DNA of 64,000 nucleotides from Vanilla planifolia. Taxonomy: Eukaryota; Streptophyta; Magnoliopsida; Asparagales; Orchidaceae. Within the stretch, counting starts at the first letter, position 1. Every line of letters starts with the position of its first letter. This document shows positions 12,744-27,700 of this stretch, one piece after another. The stretch spans positions 26,793,470 through 26,857,469 of the forward strand of contig CM043875.1 of NCBI GenBank assembly GCA_023846275.1, read 5' to 3'. Below the pieces are notes generated by a model, which saw nothing but the letters and a program-made list of their open reading frames with translations, searched no databases and had not been told where the DNA came from. The position numbers and the translations under genes were made by a program.

Positions 12744-15700
12744 TTAAGAGCTGGTGGGAAGGAAGACCCTGTGAAAGTTGTTTGCTGTAAGCTTCCTTCT
12801 GCAGGTTGGGCATTTTTTCTGTGCTTTGATTGCCTGTTTGATGCAGGCTTGACAGAACACATGGCCGCAAATGGTTGAACACGCATCCACCAGTGAGTTG
12901 ATGCAGATGGGGCAGCTGAAAACGGTCTCCTTTGGCATCATCACCTTCTCCGGCTCGGCTCGAGGGGTCGAGATTTTCGTTCTCTGGCATCAGAAATCGA
13001 ATTAAACAATTGAACAATCTCAGAAGTCAAAGACAAATCGAATTAAACAAGTGGACTAACTAATAACATGGTCTTGCTCAGTAGAAACATACTTATTGAG
13101 CAGATCATGTAGTATAATCTTAGCTAAACTAAACTGGACATTTGACTAAACAAATTTAATTCATACTTGGTTCAAACCATGCTCAAATCAATTAATATAA
13201 ACACAAATCATAGAAGGCCCGGTTTGTTATTATTTAACATCCATTTTACCAAGGCAAGTTGATGTCCAATACTTCAAATGTACAATGGCCAAATTCCCCC
13301 CATGTACAGCATAAAAAATGTCTAAGAACGAAGGATTCTAACAAACCAAGCTTTGTCAATTTCCACAAATCAGGACTACGGCACAAAAAGAATTAAAATG
13401 AACCAAAACCCAAGAAACTTGATGCTAAGAAATTGATGGCTGATGAGGCAGATCTCTAGACTTTGTCCCTTGGCGGAGGTGAGTACAATGGCAACGAGGG
13501 AGGGTTGGTCCTTTACAATGAAGGAGAATCTGAGACCGTAAAGTTAGAGAATGTGATAGCTTCTACGGTGAAGATGATGAGATGTGATTATGTTCCTTTA
13601 CTTTTAAGCAATACCACAAATACAACGTTCCTTCCCGCCAAGGTTTATTCCTGCCTAACAAATTGGTGTGGGACGGGGTCATATTAGGCCTTAATGTCAT
13701 CTCCATGGGAGCATGATGGTCATATTTTATCTCTAATCTTACTAGCATATCGATACTTCAATAATGCATGCAGAAGTGAGCGAATAATCTTCCTTCCAAA
13801 AGTGATGCACTAAGCTTGTTTTTGAGTCAGCACTAATCCATTAGACCCATGTCACAAACATTTTAATTTGTGGGTTATTCCCACACAAGGTGGCAATCAT
13901 TGAGCTATCCAATTTCTATTTAAATCTCAAATTGTTTATTCATTATCCATCTTTTCTCAATCACTTCTCTCTAATCAATTGGCAAACAAAATAAACTAAA
14001 AGCAAGATATGGATGTTCCCTTTTAAAAAATGCTAAAAAAGAGAATGCAAAAAACTAAGAGGAAAAGACTTGTGCAAAGCCCACTAAGTATGATGTAGTT
14101 GACATGGTGAATGTAGCAATTAAGATAACAACAAGCATGGTGTTAATTCGAGGGTGCCACTAAAAATGAATCCTTGCCATTGGAACCGAGGGCTACACTA
14201 CAGCTGTGGACCTTGCCAATAAAGAAGCAAACGCCTTCTAGAGCTTCCAAAGGAGGGCAAGATAAACCTAATTCTTTGACGGCTTATTATTTGTGTAGTA
14301 CTAAAGAAAAAAAATGTTTGTGACGACAACAAAGAATGTGAACAATATGCTTGCTAAAATCTCCCAAAAACTGTCTTTTCCTTCGACAAAAGTGTGGTTG
14401 AAAAGCAAAAGACGAGAAGAGAATGTTGTTTAGCCATGAGCCATTCCATATAGAGAGCACAGCTAGTGAGAAAGGTAGAAAACAAAGATTGGTGATAATT
14501 GTGAAGATGGAGCTAAATTGAAGATCTCTAAGTTGCCACTGCTAAGAGTAAGACCATGAATTCTCCACAAATTTGGGTATCTCTCGAAGCTTGGTGTTGG
14601 TGACAACCAAGCCTTTGCGACACAGGTTTTTTGGTATTTGCATTGAAATTTTTTAACCAATTTCAAAAGTTCTCTAAAGGTGAAGGGTAAACTTTCAAAC
14701 GATGATCCAGGACAGTTTTGTTAACATCCCTCCAAAGGTAGGAACCTTCAGAATTCTCCGGCCAAGTAATTATTTTTTCAAATCACTTTTCGACATCTCA
14801 ATCGATGCCTCATTCTACAGTGCAAAAAAAGGGCCTAGATAGATATATTATAGTTGGTCCATCACTCACTACTTCGAGCTCTTCTAAGAGTGCTAGTGGA
14901 TGGTTCATGCCGGTTGATACTCATAGTTGATATCACGGATTCTTGGTAGGAGAAAAGAGAAAGTTATAGAAAGATGGCTTATCAGAGCAAGTGGGAATGC
15001 TGAAAAAGCACTCCAAGGCCAAAGAAGTCAATTCGCACAACTGTTACACCCTTGTGTTTGATGAGTCAAGCATAAATGTTTATATCTCATATGGGCTTAC
15101 ATAAAATCGTTAATATTTAATTAAGTCAAGCTATAAACTTTAAATGTCTAAAATAGTGGTCTTTAAGACTCTTGGAGTCATAGTAAGCTTCAAAGAAATT
15201 AAAGGCATATACTAAATTTTCATACTTGATTTTCTTTTTATTTTTCTTAAATTTAATATGTTCAAATTTTGAGATGATATGACACACTAATAGTATTAAT
15301 ATTTAAAAATATTATAAAATTAAAAATTATTGAATTTTGATTTTTGGGCCAAGCTTTATTAACAAAAAGTATAGACATTGGTATTTGATTTTTTAAAATT
15401 ATTTAAGAATTATTTTTTATGAATTTCTTTTCATAGTCATTTAGAAAACTAATAATACTATGATAATATAAAATTATTTTGGTACACTTATATTAAATAT
15501 TTTGACACAAAAATTCTCACAAAACACCTTAAAACAACGTTACTCTCGGGAATTTTCACGGTAGCATTGGGCAGGTCGACCCGACTCGACCACTGGCCCG
15601 TCCAGGCTTTTAGAAATTAAAAAATATATATAAATATAAAAAATTGGTGTATTGATCCGGAAGGGGAGCGCGTAGTCCAAAGGAATTCAGGCCGCAAGCA

Positions 15701-18700
15701 ACGACGAATGGAGCACGGCAAATTTAGGCCGCAGGCGAAGGTGAAAGGAACCAGGCAAATTCAGCCTGCAGGAAATGCTAAACGGAACATTGCAAGATCA
15801 AGTCAACCCGACCAAGTGATGAAATCCTGGTCAAAGAAGAGGGGAGCCAACCCCAAAGTAGCTCGAGAGTCATAGGAAGTGAATTCCTTATAAAGCGCAA
15901 TGGCGAAGCATTTTAGGCAACATGGGACTAAAATCCAGCCTAATTATCAAAGCAATCGGAAGGGCAAAACGCAATGGGACGACTGCGGTTATTCAGCGTA
16001 AAATGACATACAGAAGAATCGAACCCCGGCTGCACAGATATGCGCCAAGACGCATAACCAGTAAGGTAACTGTTTTAATTTGAGTTATATCTCGAGACAT
16101 TATAGTAGTACATGCAGGGTAGCATGCGCGCAATCCAAATGCTCAGATCAAGCCCGACCAGATTGAACGGACAGGATTAATCTCAAACGGTAAATTCGAG
16201 ATTCAATCAATGCCGTCCGTGTTTGGGCCCGAATCGAACGGTAGCTGCTTTCCGTCCGTTACCCAAACGGCTAATTGATTTTAAGAGCCGTTGGGAGTGA
16301 TTTTAGAGCTCAAATTTAAGCTCTATAAATAGGGAATGATGAAGAACTTCTAAAGATGACATTTGCTAAGATCCCAAAGGTTTCAGATCAGGATTTCGAG
16401 CAAAATCAAGTGAATAACATGCTTCCAATTTCATAAAGAGAAAGTGACAAGAAGGACTTCGAAATTAGAGGTTTTCGCTTCAACAATCTTTCAATCTCTA
16501 TTCCTCCATTTTTCGGTCGTGTGTACCTCCTATTTCTTTTAAAGTCATTTTAAGTTTTTGCCAATTTTTGTATTCTTTTCTTTGGGGTAAGGGCATCCCG
16601 GCATTATGCAAAAGCCCGGGGTTTGAGTTGAGCCCGGAAAAACTCAAGTAGATTCGGGATTAGCCGTAGGAAAAATCCCAAGTAGGTTTGAGGTGAACCG
16701 TACGAAAAACCTCGCTTGTAATTTGGTATTTTTAGTGTTGTTTTTCCGAACACAGGTTGGGGGTGGATGTAGGCTCGATTTTGAGTCGAACCACCTTAAA
16801 AATCTTTTGTATTATATTTCTTCTTATTCACGCTTAAAAGGTTTAATTTTTAATTGAAACCGAAAATCGAAAGAAAATTTTATTTACCACAATTCAACCC
16901 CCCCCCCCCCCCTCTTGTGAGATTTTCTTAAGCACGAAGAACTTCAACAACCCATAGAAAGAATGGGGGATCTTGGAGAAGAGGAGATGAGGGATTGGAT
17001 GCACATGAAAGAGCTCCTTAAAACTACTTCCATCACAAGAATTATAAAGAAGGTAAAGGTAATCTGGGAGTTGAAATATAACCCTTTCATAGTGCATAGA
17101 TTGAGGATGGAGCTAGAAGGCATCTAAGTCGAGGTTTGATGCGAAGCACCCTCTCTTATTTTGCATCAAAATGAGATAAGGTTGATGAATCTAGCTAAGG
17201 TAGTTGTGCATGCTCTCCTAAAAGATAAAAGAGATGATTTATAATAATTTCTTGAAGGGAAACATGTCATCTTGACATTGTCTCTTCGTGTATGTCCTCA
17301 CCGATAACTAGATCAAGAATTTTGACATCACTTTAGCTATTGAACTAAACTAGATGAGATTATCCCAAATGAATACCTACCTACATGCCCAAGGTGGTAA
17401 GGACTACGTTAATTGAATGCAGCTTTGTTTACAATGATCATCCTTTGTTCATTGTGTAATGCTATCATTGTTACGGACTCATGGAAGTTGTGTTTGTTTG
17501 TAATGTAAAAGTATCTTTGAGACAATGACTCGATAAGAGTGGTCTTACAAACCTTTAGTATTTCTTTTATTACCTTGATGAAGAATAGGTATCGAAGAAA
17601 CCTTGATGATTTTCAAAACTCCAAATCAAAAAGCTCTCAAGTCACTATCGAGGATGCCCTATGACACGAAATGTTAGAGAACCAATGTTGTAAAGCAAGG
17701 TCTAGGGTTTTTACCTAACTATTTTATAACTCAATAGGTAAAAGAATATTTGCATGTGTCCTTTTAAGGAAGTATCAACAAGCATTGGGCAAAAACTTGG
17801 TAAGCTACATAATGCTAGGCATTAGGTTTATGGAGTGGTCAAATGGGTTTAAGGCTTGGTTTGGCAATTCAATAGATCAAAGATCACCAAAGTAAGAGAG
17901 AACAATTTTGACAAATATTGAGCACCAAGGTGGCAAGCTACCTCAAGTAACATTTAGGGAATAATCAATTGCATCTAAGTTGTTGAAGCAACTCAAATAT
18001 TCAAAGATCACTCGAGAAAGTAAGACCCTCCCAAGACAATTTTTAAAAACACAAAGTGCCACGGAGACAAGATAGCATAAGCCAAGCGACTAGTTTAAAG
18101 AGTGCGTAGATGGGTGACAGCACAAAACTTATGCCTTTTCTCCGCAATGCTTTAGATCCATCTAAGTGGTTGAAGATATTGATGAGCAAATGTGACACTC
18201 CAAAGGCTGTCCAAAGATGTTTGTGTGGATCTAGCAAATGTAACACTCCAAAACATAGTTAGTTGCATTTTAAAGAAGTTGATGCTAAACATAAATATCT
18301 TGAACATTCAATCTTAAATAATACAAATGATACTTCAACATAAAAATTAATGTAGCTCACAAAGCCCATTAACAAAACAACATTCAATCAATAAAGGATT
18401 AAAAGTGAACAAGAAATTCTGCTTAGACTACCAACAAATATGGAAGCTATCGAGACCACCATAGATCATGCCAAACATATTAAACAAACCAGCAGAACGA
18501 CTGTTCAAATAATTGATAAAACCTAAATGAATCACAATTGCTTCACACAATGAATTATGTAAATAGAGATTACATACAACTAAAAAATGGTATGAAAATT
18601 TAACAAAATTTTAGGTGATTGAAAAATTGTCCAGTCTACAAAGTTCAAAGGTCTGTTTTTCTAATTTGTCTTAGGTAGCCATAGAAAATCACCAACAACC

Positions 18701-21700
18701 CCTCCCTAAAAAGATTAGTTGCTATTTCCACTAATGTTCATTTCCACAAGGGAAAATCGTCAATATAAGAAAATGAAAATTTTCAACAATCTAATAAAAT
18801 TGTAGAACAAGAAGAAAACAAAAATATCTAAATTTTTTGTAAAAGTTGATAAAATAAAAAAAATATCCAAATTTGGAATCCTCCTCTTTGAGTCACCACT
18901 CCCCCAAAGATGTCATTACAAATTCAACAATTTGCATTCGCAATCTCTTAACTATGAAATCTACTAAATAAAAATAGAAAAGTTGGGTTGATCAATAATT
19001 AGAATGGCATTGTCATAAATGAAATTTGGGCCTCCTTAAAAAATCTCTCCATAGAGAGAACTCGACACAATATAGGACTAAACTCAAGCAAAGTAAACAG
19101 CATGAAAATCCCATGTATAAAGTTCTTATGTAGAGCATGAGCTCCTCTATATGTCAAGGCACTAAAAACAACCAGATTAGAAGAAAATATGAAAAATATA
19201 AAAAAAAATGACAACTTTGTCCAGGAACATGCAAAACAATCCAACAATCATCCTAAGCAACTAAGGACCATTAGAGAGCTTTAGAAATGATCCTGAAGCA
19301 ATCCATTTAAAAAATAATGAGAAGTCATCACACCAATGCATGGAAATGTGCTTAATATACTGATCAACGTGCATGGAATGGCCATAAAAGACACGATTTG
19401 TAGAAGGGGAAGTTTGGTTAGAACAATCCAACTAGACAAAGTTCATAAGTTTATGACTCTTTGTTTGAAAAAGAAGTCTTACACAATCCTCTTGTGATGC
19501 ATATTTCTAATGCAGCAAACAACATCCTAACAAAGGATTTTCATTTCGAGCTTTTGACCAAAAAAATGGTTAACTTATCAAAGTGTATCTCAGCCACTTC
19601 CTCAACTATTTCGTTCGGAAGTAATTATCTGAGTTGAGGTCTGATATAAGATTTCCAAGAAGAGTTTCCCATTTAGAAGTGCATATGCCCATGACAAAAA
19701 ACACATTCCTCATAATTGAGATTCTTCGGTTGAATTAATGAAACCAAAGGGTTTATCTAGCTTTAGGAAAGTCAATCTCCATCATTATTATTACATCAAC
19801 ATTGTGGACATCAAAAGTATGAGTAGACATAGCATCATTATCAAACATTGCAAGTGAATCAACTACCTTGTTTAGCTCCAATATACCTTGGATCTCAACA
19901 CAACTAAACTTCTAGTCCAAATCCATGTATCTCTTTAGCATGGAATCTCATGTGTTGTAAGTTCCACTCACTAAACTACCGACAAGTTGAGTGTCTAGTA
20001 TTATTGTTGCTTGTAGGCATCATCCTTGGGATCATTGCATCATACTTCACTTAATTATTTGTCATTAGAAAGATAATACAAATAACAAGGTGTATAATGA
20101 TCCATTCAAGACTTGCAAGAGCAATACTAATACAGTAGCTCTACTCACCAATGACTTTATCCAACCAGAAAACCACAGAGGTCTTAACTCACCAAACTCA
20201 AGCTCTCCCAACACTAAACAATCAACAATGAAATTGGAAAACACCAACAATTTGGTGAAAGTTATAAATATTGCGAAGTTTGCATTCACAAAGATTAAAA
20301 ACGCAATTTTGTGGCTTAACAAACCTCTTTAAGTAAATTACTCACCAAAGAAGCTTATAGGTCACCCCTTGATCTTTTGTGCCAAAAGTATGGCTTAAAG
20401 AGTTGGACCATCAGACAAAGAGAGCTACCCTCTCAAGTGGAGAATATATGATCATCAAACGTCACAAAGGATGGCCTATGTAGTAGATAAGTAGCAATCT
20501 TTCTTGCTTGCAAACAAGAATAATAGTGACCACTACCTAATGGTGACCAAATTTATAAGGTTTGCCTTAACAAGAGTTGTTAGGCACCAGATGAATGATA
20601 ATAAATTCTTCAAGCTTCAAAAATGATTATTGTCACACAATTCAGCAAAAACATAGTCTTCTCCATGATGCTTTGAAGAGTGTGATTGCCTGGTCTCCAA
20701 CTCCATATGAGAAGAACCTAAGGCATGCAATTCACTAATCAAACTTTGTACCTTATGATGCATCTATGATGAAGCCATCTGAAGGATGGCTTAAATCTTG
20801 AATAGATTGGTCTCAATCCCATGTTCAAAAACCAAGAACCCGAAGAATTTGCTCAATAAATCTTCAAAAGTTTGTTCTCATCTAATATTGCTTGATTTTA
20901 ATTATTGTTTCTCAAATATGGTGAGGTGCTCCTCAAAGAACTTACACTTGATCAAGTGATCATTGATGTAAACTTCTATTTTTCTATCCATGTTTTGAAA
21001 GAAAAAATTATCATTCTCCAATATACAATGCCAAATTTTTTAAGTCAAAAGGCATTCCCTTACATAAAGTGTTGATGTTGATTATAAATGTTTTCTTCTC
21101 ATCATCATACTCGATCATCCTTAATTCTTTGGAGACAAATAAGTAAGCGGCCTTTGGGTAGGATCTATTCAAATTTGTAAGCATAATCACATGTTTCAAT
21201 TTTCATTACCTTTCTTTATAAAATCAACATTGATAAGCTATTTAGGATATTGAATGGATATTGAATAGATTGGATGAATCTAACCTCCAAAAACTTCTCA
21301 ATCTCAACCTTCGTAGGCTTCATATTTTCTTTACTAAAATGCTTGTCGTAACTTCTAAGCATAGGGTCATGTATAACGTTGAGTTGGTGATAAAAACTTT
21401 CCCTTCTAACAAGTGGCATATCACCCAATTTTCAAGCAAAAATATCCATATACTCCACTAAGATACTTAAGATAGCAACCCACTTGTTTTTCATTCTAAT
21501 TTACAATTGCAAGACCCTAATTTTCACAAGATGATCAAACAAAGGTGCCCTTGACAGTTGACACTCCCACTCTTAAGCCTCTTTACAAGTTCTTTGGTCT
21601 TGATCTTCAAGCTGATGAGGTAACATTTTAGGATTGTAAGAGGCCCCCCTTAATAGCAACATTGGGGATGTTAGGACCTTAAGCGCCAAGTGCATCGTCA

Positions 21701-24700
21701 AGGATATGAAGCTGGAGCAATAAGTGTTGCTCAATGAAGTTCAAGTCATGAGCCAAGCTCATCTTGATGACAAGGAAATCAATCATATGCATAATTACCC
21801 CTTAACCTCTAGCCTATCTACTTCTTCGAAGAAGCAAACAAATGCACTAAGAGAGCTAATAGATCCTACTCAATTATCATATTCACAAAGCATAAAGGAA
21901 TAGAATGTATTTAGAGCTCTAACTATAGATTAGAGTTGCTCGTACCTTCGCATTTTTTTAAAGGAATGGCATTGGCATCATCACGAAGATTCCAAGAAGG
22001 TAGAGTCTACAAAGTGTTATTGGAATTAAATTAACTTAAGAGAAGCTTAGTCGAGTTATCTTCAGTCTCCCTCAAATGACATATTTAAAGTTCAATGAGG
22101 TCTTTCCCTTGTAAATGGCAACAAGATGATAAGAAGTTCTTGAAGGAGGGATGCAAAGCTAGAGTCTCTTGGGGAATTGTTACTAGCTTGACGAGGAGTT
22201 AATTTATGTTTCTTCGGCTTGAACTTCTATAACTTCCTCTCCAACTATAAATCAACAAGTGCCTTAACCTCCTTGCACACCATATCATAGCAATGGTCAT
22301 GGTGGCATTTGGAATACTTGCCACAATCACACTAATCACAACTAACCTGCATTGGTGATGAGGGTAGATAATAACCACTTTTGCTGATGAATGCGTGGAT
22401 CATCTCCTATGATCACCCAAGATATCTTGGATGAACGATCGTCCCATGATGGAGAGATGGCTAAAAAGGCAAGGCTTTCACCCTGCCTTGTTGCTACTTT
22501 AAGCTCTTGTCAACCCTTTTCTGCTTGATCCTTATAAGGCACTATCTCCTCATGGAGAATTGGCTCATTTTCCATCCTTTAGACCCTATATAATTGTGGA
22601 TCTCACCATAGATATCAAAGGATAATAAAGAACTTGGTTACTCCCAGCAAGACAAAATTTTGGACCAAGGCAGCCTCCACAGAACATTGGGTTGATGTTA
22701 TCGACCTTCAATAGCACTTAAACAAAGCAAAAAATTTGGCAAAGGGACTTACCTTACCAGATTTAAGGTCAATTAGATGCCCTAAAGGCTTTTGGAAATT
22801 TTGCAGCCAACTAAGGGTAGCTTTGTGAGTTCATAAAAGAGAGGTAAGGAACATCCAGGGCCACCCCAGAGTGGAACCATTAGAAATGTCATAATGAAAA
22901 AACACCTAGTCATCTTAAGATATGAGGTGTATGAAGATACAAGTGTCAAACACCCTTAAAAATACATTGAAATCACATGGAGTAGCACAAGGTCATCATT
23001 TGCAGGTTGACCTTGGCAAGATAAACTTTATCAACATCTAGCACGAGGACTAATCGAAATGGATGCAAGATCAATACAACCATCTTAAAGGGCATACTTG
23101 ACTTCCTCTTTCATGCAATAAGTGGAAACTCCAAATGAAGCCCAATTTCTTTAACCTAACTAATTGAAGGCAAAGAAGAATAGCCTCTTGCAAATGGGTT
23201 GGCAACTGAAGGATAAGGTTCCATGAGACTAGTCGGTTGATAAGTCATTCAACAGCACAAGCATTGGTGCGTTGCTCACTAGAGTTTATTCTAGGCCAAA
23301 CACTTCCCGACTCTATAATCAAATTTGTTTAAAGCTATACAAACAAATAGTAGCTAATGTCAACATGGTTTGTTAGAAGAAGTGCCAATTTACAAGCATA
23401 TTTTGCCATTCAAGACATCTGCCATCTCTTTGAGTCATCTCTACTCAAGACTAAGTCACTAGTAGATTTCAAGTAGAATAGAAATTGATTTTTTGTGCTC
23501 CTCAAACACTTCCCAACACTATAATCAAATTTGTTTAAAGCAATATGCACAAATAGTTGCTAATGTTGACATGGTTTGTCTGTAGACGTTCCAATTAACA
23601 AGAACATTTAATATTCAAGAGATCTGCCATCTTTTTGAGTCATCTCAACTCAAGACCAGGTCACTTGTAGATTTCAAGAAGAATAGAAATTGACTTTTTT
23701 GTGCTTGAGACTTGCTTTCACTTCAACTCGACCTCATTATCACCCCTACATTGGCTTAAATTATGAAAATGAAATTTGCTTATATTATAATACCTTGGCA
23801 TTAATGTCATCATCGTCAACATTCACGTATGCATCGCAATTGATGATGATGCGATTTGGTGAAAACCTTCGTCGTCTCCTAAAACTGTTAGGAGGTACTC
23901 TTGAAAGGTGATCATCAACATTGACTGCTACAAGAACGAAAGTTTTAAGATAAGTGTCATTAGATAGGGTGTAAATAAGCTTGATCAAGGACATAAGGCA
24001 GATGATTAGTCTTAGCATAACTCGTAACATAAACAAAAGTATTAAAACAAATAAAACTTCACATACAATATAGAGAGGAGAATGCATTAGTGATCAACAG
24101 AAAAAGAATAACATGCTTCTTGCATATTAAAGTGAGAATTCATGATACACTTACAACTAAAACTGTAAATATCTGCTAAGAGAAATACTTAAACCAAAAA
24201 TATGTGCACAGATGTGAGTAATTCAAACCATATCAAACTTTCAATTTTGAGCTATTCAGCAGGTAAAGGTAGTTACAAATTAATTACGTCAATTAAATAA
24301 CTAAAACAAATGTTAGTCATCACAGAGCTTGGATGTAACGCAGGCACTCTTGACTCGGGTTGGTTTAGGTTAACAAGAACAAAGGAAAAAAATTACTGGT
24401 TAGGGGTATGGAATTGAAGAATTAACTAGTTTTCCGTATTAAATTTGTCATAAAAGTGTTGAGAGGATTCCAACTCAGTAGGACCAACCTGTGACAAGGT
24501 TAGCAAAGCAAGCAATCCATAAAAGAGGTAACAGTAAGCAAAAATATTTTTCTCTATTTGGCATGGAATAGACTTCGAGTTAGATAGCAAACTATCCTAA
24601 CCCACGATAACCTTTTCCTAAAGAGTAGCGCAGGGTTCAAGTTCCACGTCTTTTACCAAATCTAGACGCTTGGCTACAATGTAAAATATAAGTACCACCT

Positions 24701-27700
24701 GAACAGTGCCGCCTGTGAAAATAAAAACAAAGCTAAAGGCGTAACAATAGAATAACTCCTTGGTCCTCTTAGATTTCCATCATGACAACAATGAAGTAGA
24801 CAAGAGAGAAGTGAGCTGGAGGTAGAATAACGGCAGACATTCCTTGCAAGGATAAATGACAATCATAGGTCGATAAGCACAAAACACGAGAGCAATGGTA
24901 GAAAATGAAACAGAAGGAAGGGATGACGGGAACAGGCAGAAGTAAATATCAGGAGAAATTCAGAATGATATCAGTCGACACGTTTGGAATGGGGACTAGT
25001 TTTGAGCTGGAAAACATATAATGATTATTGATTATTGAATGTATATGGTTCGATTAAACTCAAAGTGCTATGAGATGTTGACACATGTCTAACAAAAACA
25101 CAAGCGTTCAATGACAACAAAGCTTAAATTTGTAAAGAAATTTGCAACTAAATTTTAAGACACTAAACAAAATTTGAGGAAAACCTAATGACTAAATGTG
25201 TTTAAATCTTCTCAAATTTAGATTAATAATGTTGTCATATCTGATAAAGTACCTTAGCTCAATAATAAGATTTGTTGACAAGCAAGTTGGAGGTCACAAA
25301 TTTTTAAAGTAGAAACCTCTTCAAAATAAAGGCAATGTAAGCCCAAAAGATATCCAAATAATAAGGAACCATCCAGATTGATCAAATCAGTTCAGGATGA
25401 TTACAGCTCTGGCATTTTTGTTTAGGACTAAAGTAATCAAGTTTATTCTCAGTTCTAAAACTCAGAAACCTGAGAACAAATAAAAAGCTACATCTAAAAT
25501 CCAATATAATTCAGCATGCTATCATTGAGTTTGCTTAACAATAATAATTTTTTCATGTTAAATCAAAGAAATTTATTTTCTACATATTGTTATTTCTTAT
25601 TACAAAAAGCTGTAAGGAATACAAGGAAATAATAAGTAAAATTGTTTATTTAGAACAAAAAACCAAGCCAAAAGAGCCAAAAAATTCATATCAGAGAAAG
25701 GTTTTGGTCAAAATAGAACCAAGCTGCACTCAGGAAATACAATAAACACATTAGGTGTGACTTTTCTGCCAACCCTCTGCATAAAAGAACTTTGTAACAT
25801 GAAGAAGCCCTTTCAACATTATCATATCTTATTCAAATAACCCTTAATGATGGCTAATACATTTTTACACGTTAAATCAGCATGATTTTAAATACATATC
25901 CAAAAAAGTATACCATACTCATAAAAGTTTGCAAACTTATTAAAAATAAAGTTTATTATTTTTAAGATGACAAACTCATAACATATGTTACAGTGTTAAA
26001 AAAAGAACTCATACTCCAAGTCATAAAACAAACACAAAGTACATCAGATTAAGAATAATTTTTGTAATTGTTTTTAGAGACAAATCTACACAAAAAACAT
26101 TGTCAGGTACAATCATATCCAGAATATCTTATCACAAATAAGCATAGTAAACCATAACACTAAATACAATTACAAAATGAATTTCATTTAATTTAAGGAG
26201 ATTGAAATCACATTTGGTAATATGAATTAATTACACATGTAATTCCATAAAAATAGAAACCAACTTATGAATAAATTAGTCAAAATAATGACCATGAAAA
26301 AAGGAATAGCATAATCTTTCCATTAGATATGATCATACATCTTACGACTCCAATTGGTGTACCTTTTGCAAACCAAGCTCTTGCAAATATGCCCATTAAA
26401 ATGTTGTCAAACATTTGTTTCACAACATTTTTTAAAGCATTTTTGAAACTAAAAAGAAAAAAAAAATACTAGGAAAGATAGACAACATTAATCACTTAAA
26501 ATATTACTAAGCACTTTACAACAATTTGCCAAACACAAAACTTTCAAATAATATTTATCAACAACACTTTTCAAACTAACTTAATCATTAACTTGTACTA
26601 ATATTCCACAATAAGTATGCCAAATGAATTGAATTACTTTGTAGCACATAACATGTTCAAATACTATGTACTTGGATGTATAGATTCGTAAATAAATCTA
26701 AAACACCAGATAATTTTTCTTATAGGTTTCCTCCAATTATGATCTAACCCTAACAATTTCCGGCACCTACAACCTCAACCTTGGATTTGAAACTTCGATC
26801 TTCAATTTGATCACAAATATGTGTTTAAATTATTCATCCCATCAATAGACTAACATAAGAGTCCAAGCATTGATGATCCATGTAAGATAGTTTATCTACA
26901 AAGCATGTGGCACGATCCTTCAATAATCTAAAGCCCAAATCTTGGCTTTCTTTGCTCAAGCAATAATTCAAAACCAAAATTTTTACAATTAGAATAGCTA
27001 TTTTCTGCCCATAGCCAACACAAATCTATTCTCAAAAGATGACAATATCTTTTAAGATAACTACAAATCCATGCAAATTCAAAAAAATCTCCCTCTTATA
27101 GAATCTTATTACTAATCTATATCACCTCAAATGTTTTCCCAAAAGGAAAAAAATGAAAAAAAATATATTTTAATTTTATCTGTAAATTTTCTAACATTAA
27201 ATATAAGAAAATTACTGTTCTAGATTTTAAACATTATTTCTTATGGAATCAAGGCAAATTCAACTGTGATTCTTGAGTGAAATTGAGGAGGAGGATAAGA
27301 TTAAAGACAAAAATATAAGGAATCAGGTAGGAGGCCGAGCAAGTAAAGATTAAGATCAAGTATACCCACGTAAATCTAAGTATAGGAAGGTCAAACTAGA
27401 GGCCAATTACAAGACAGTAAGTATGAAACAGACTAAGATAAATAGAGGAGCAAACTAAAGTCTAAGAAGTACGGGGTGCATAGGGCTTGGTCAACCCAGA
27501 CAATTAACATCTTATAATCAACAGATACTTTAAATATTCACAAAAAACAGACCCAAAAATTAGTGTCATGAAACATATGATATATATAAATTTATGCTCA
27601 TCCAATGCATTTCATTGTCAATAACATAATACGTGACATCTTTTCGTATGTTGAATGTAATTAACTTACAATATCCAACATTCTTAATGCAAATTGTAGA

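Noticed and set aside
12554..13017. ORFs of about 110 codons (minus) overlapping the RING exon
   Set aside because: They are in other frames; the frame with CPIC..CGHVFC..CPTC is the coding one.
16894..17097. Minus-strand ORF ending in a glycine run
   Set aside because: The glycine run is the C15 tract read backwards; the remaining peptide has no motif.
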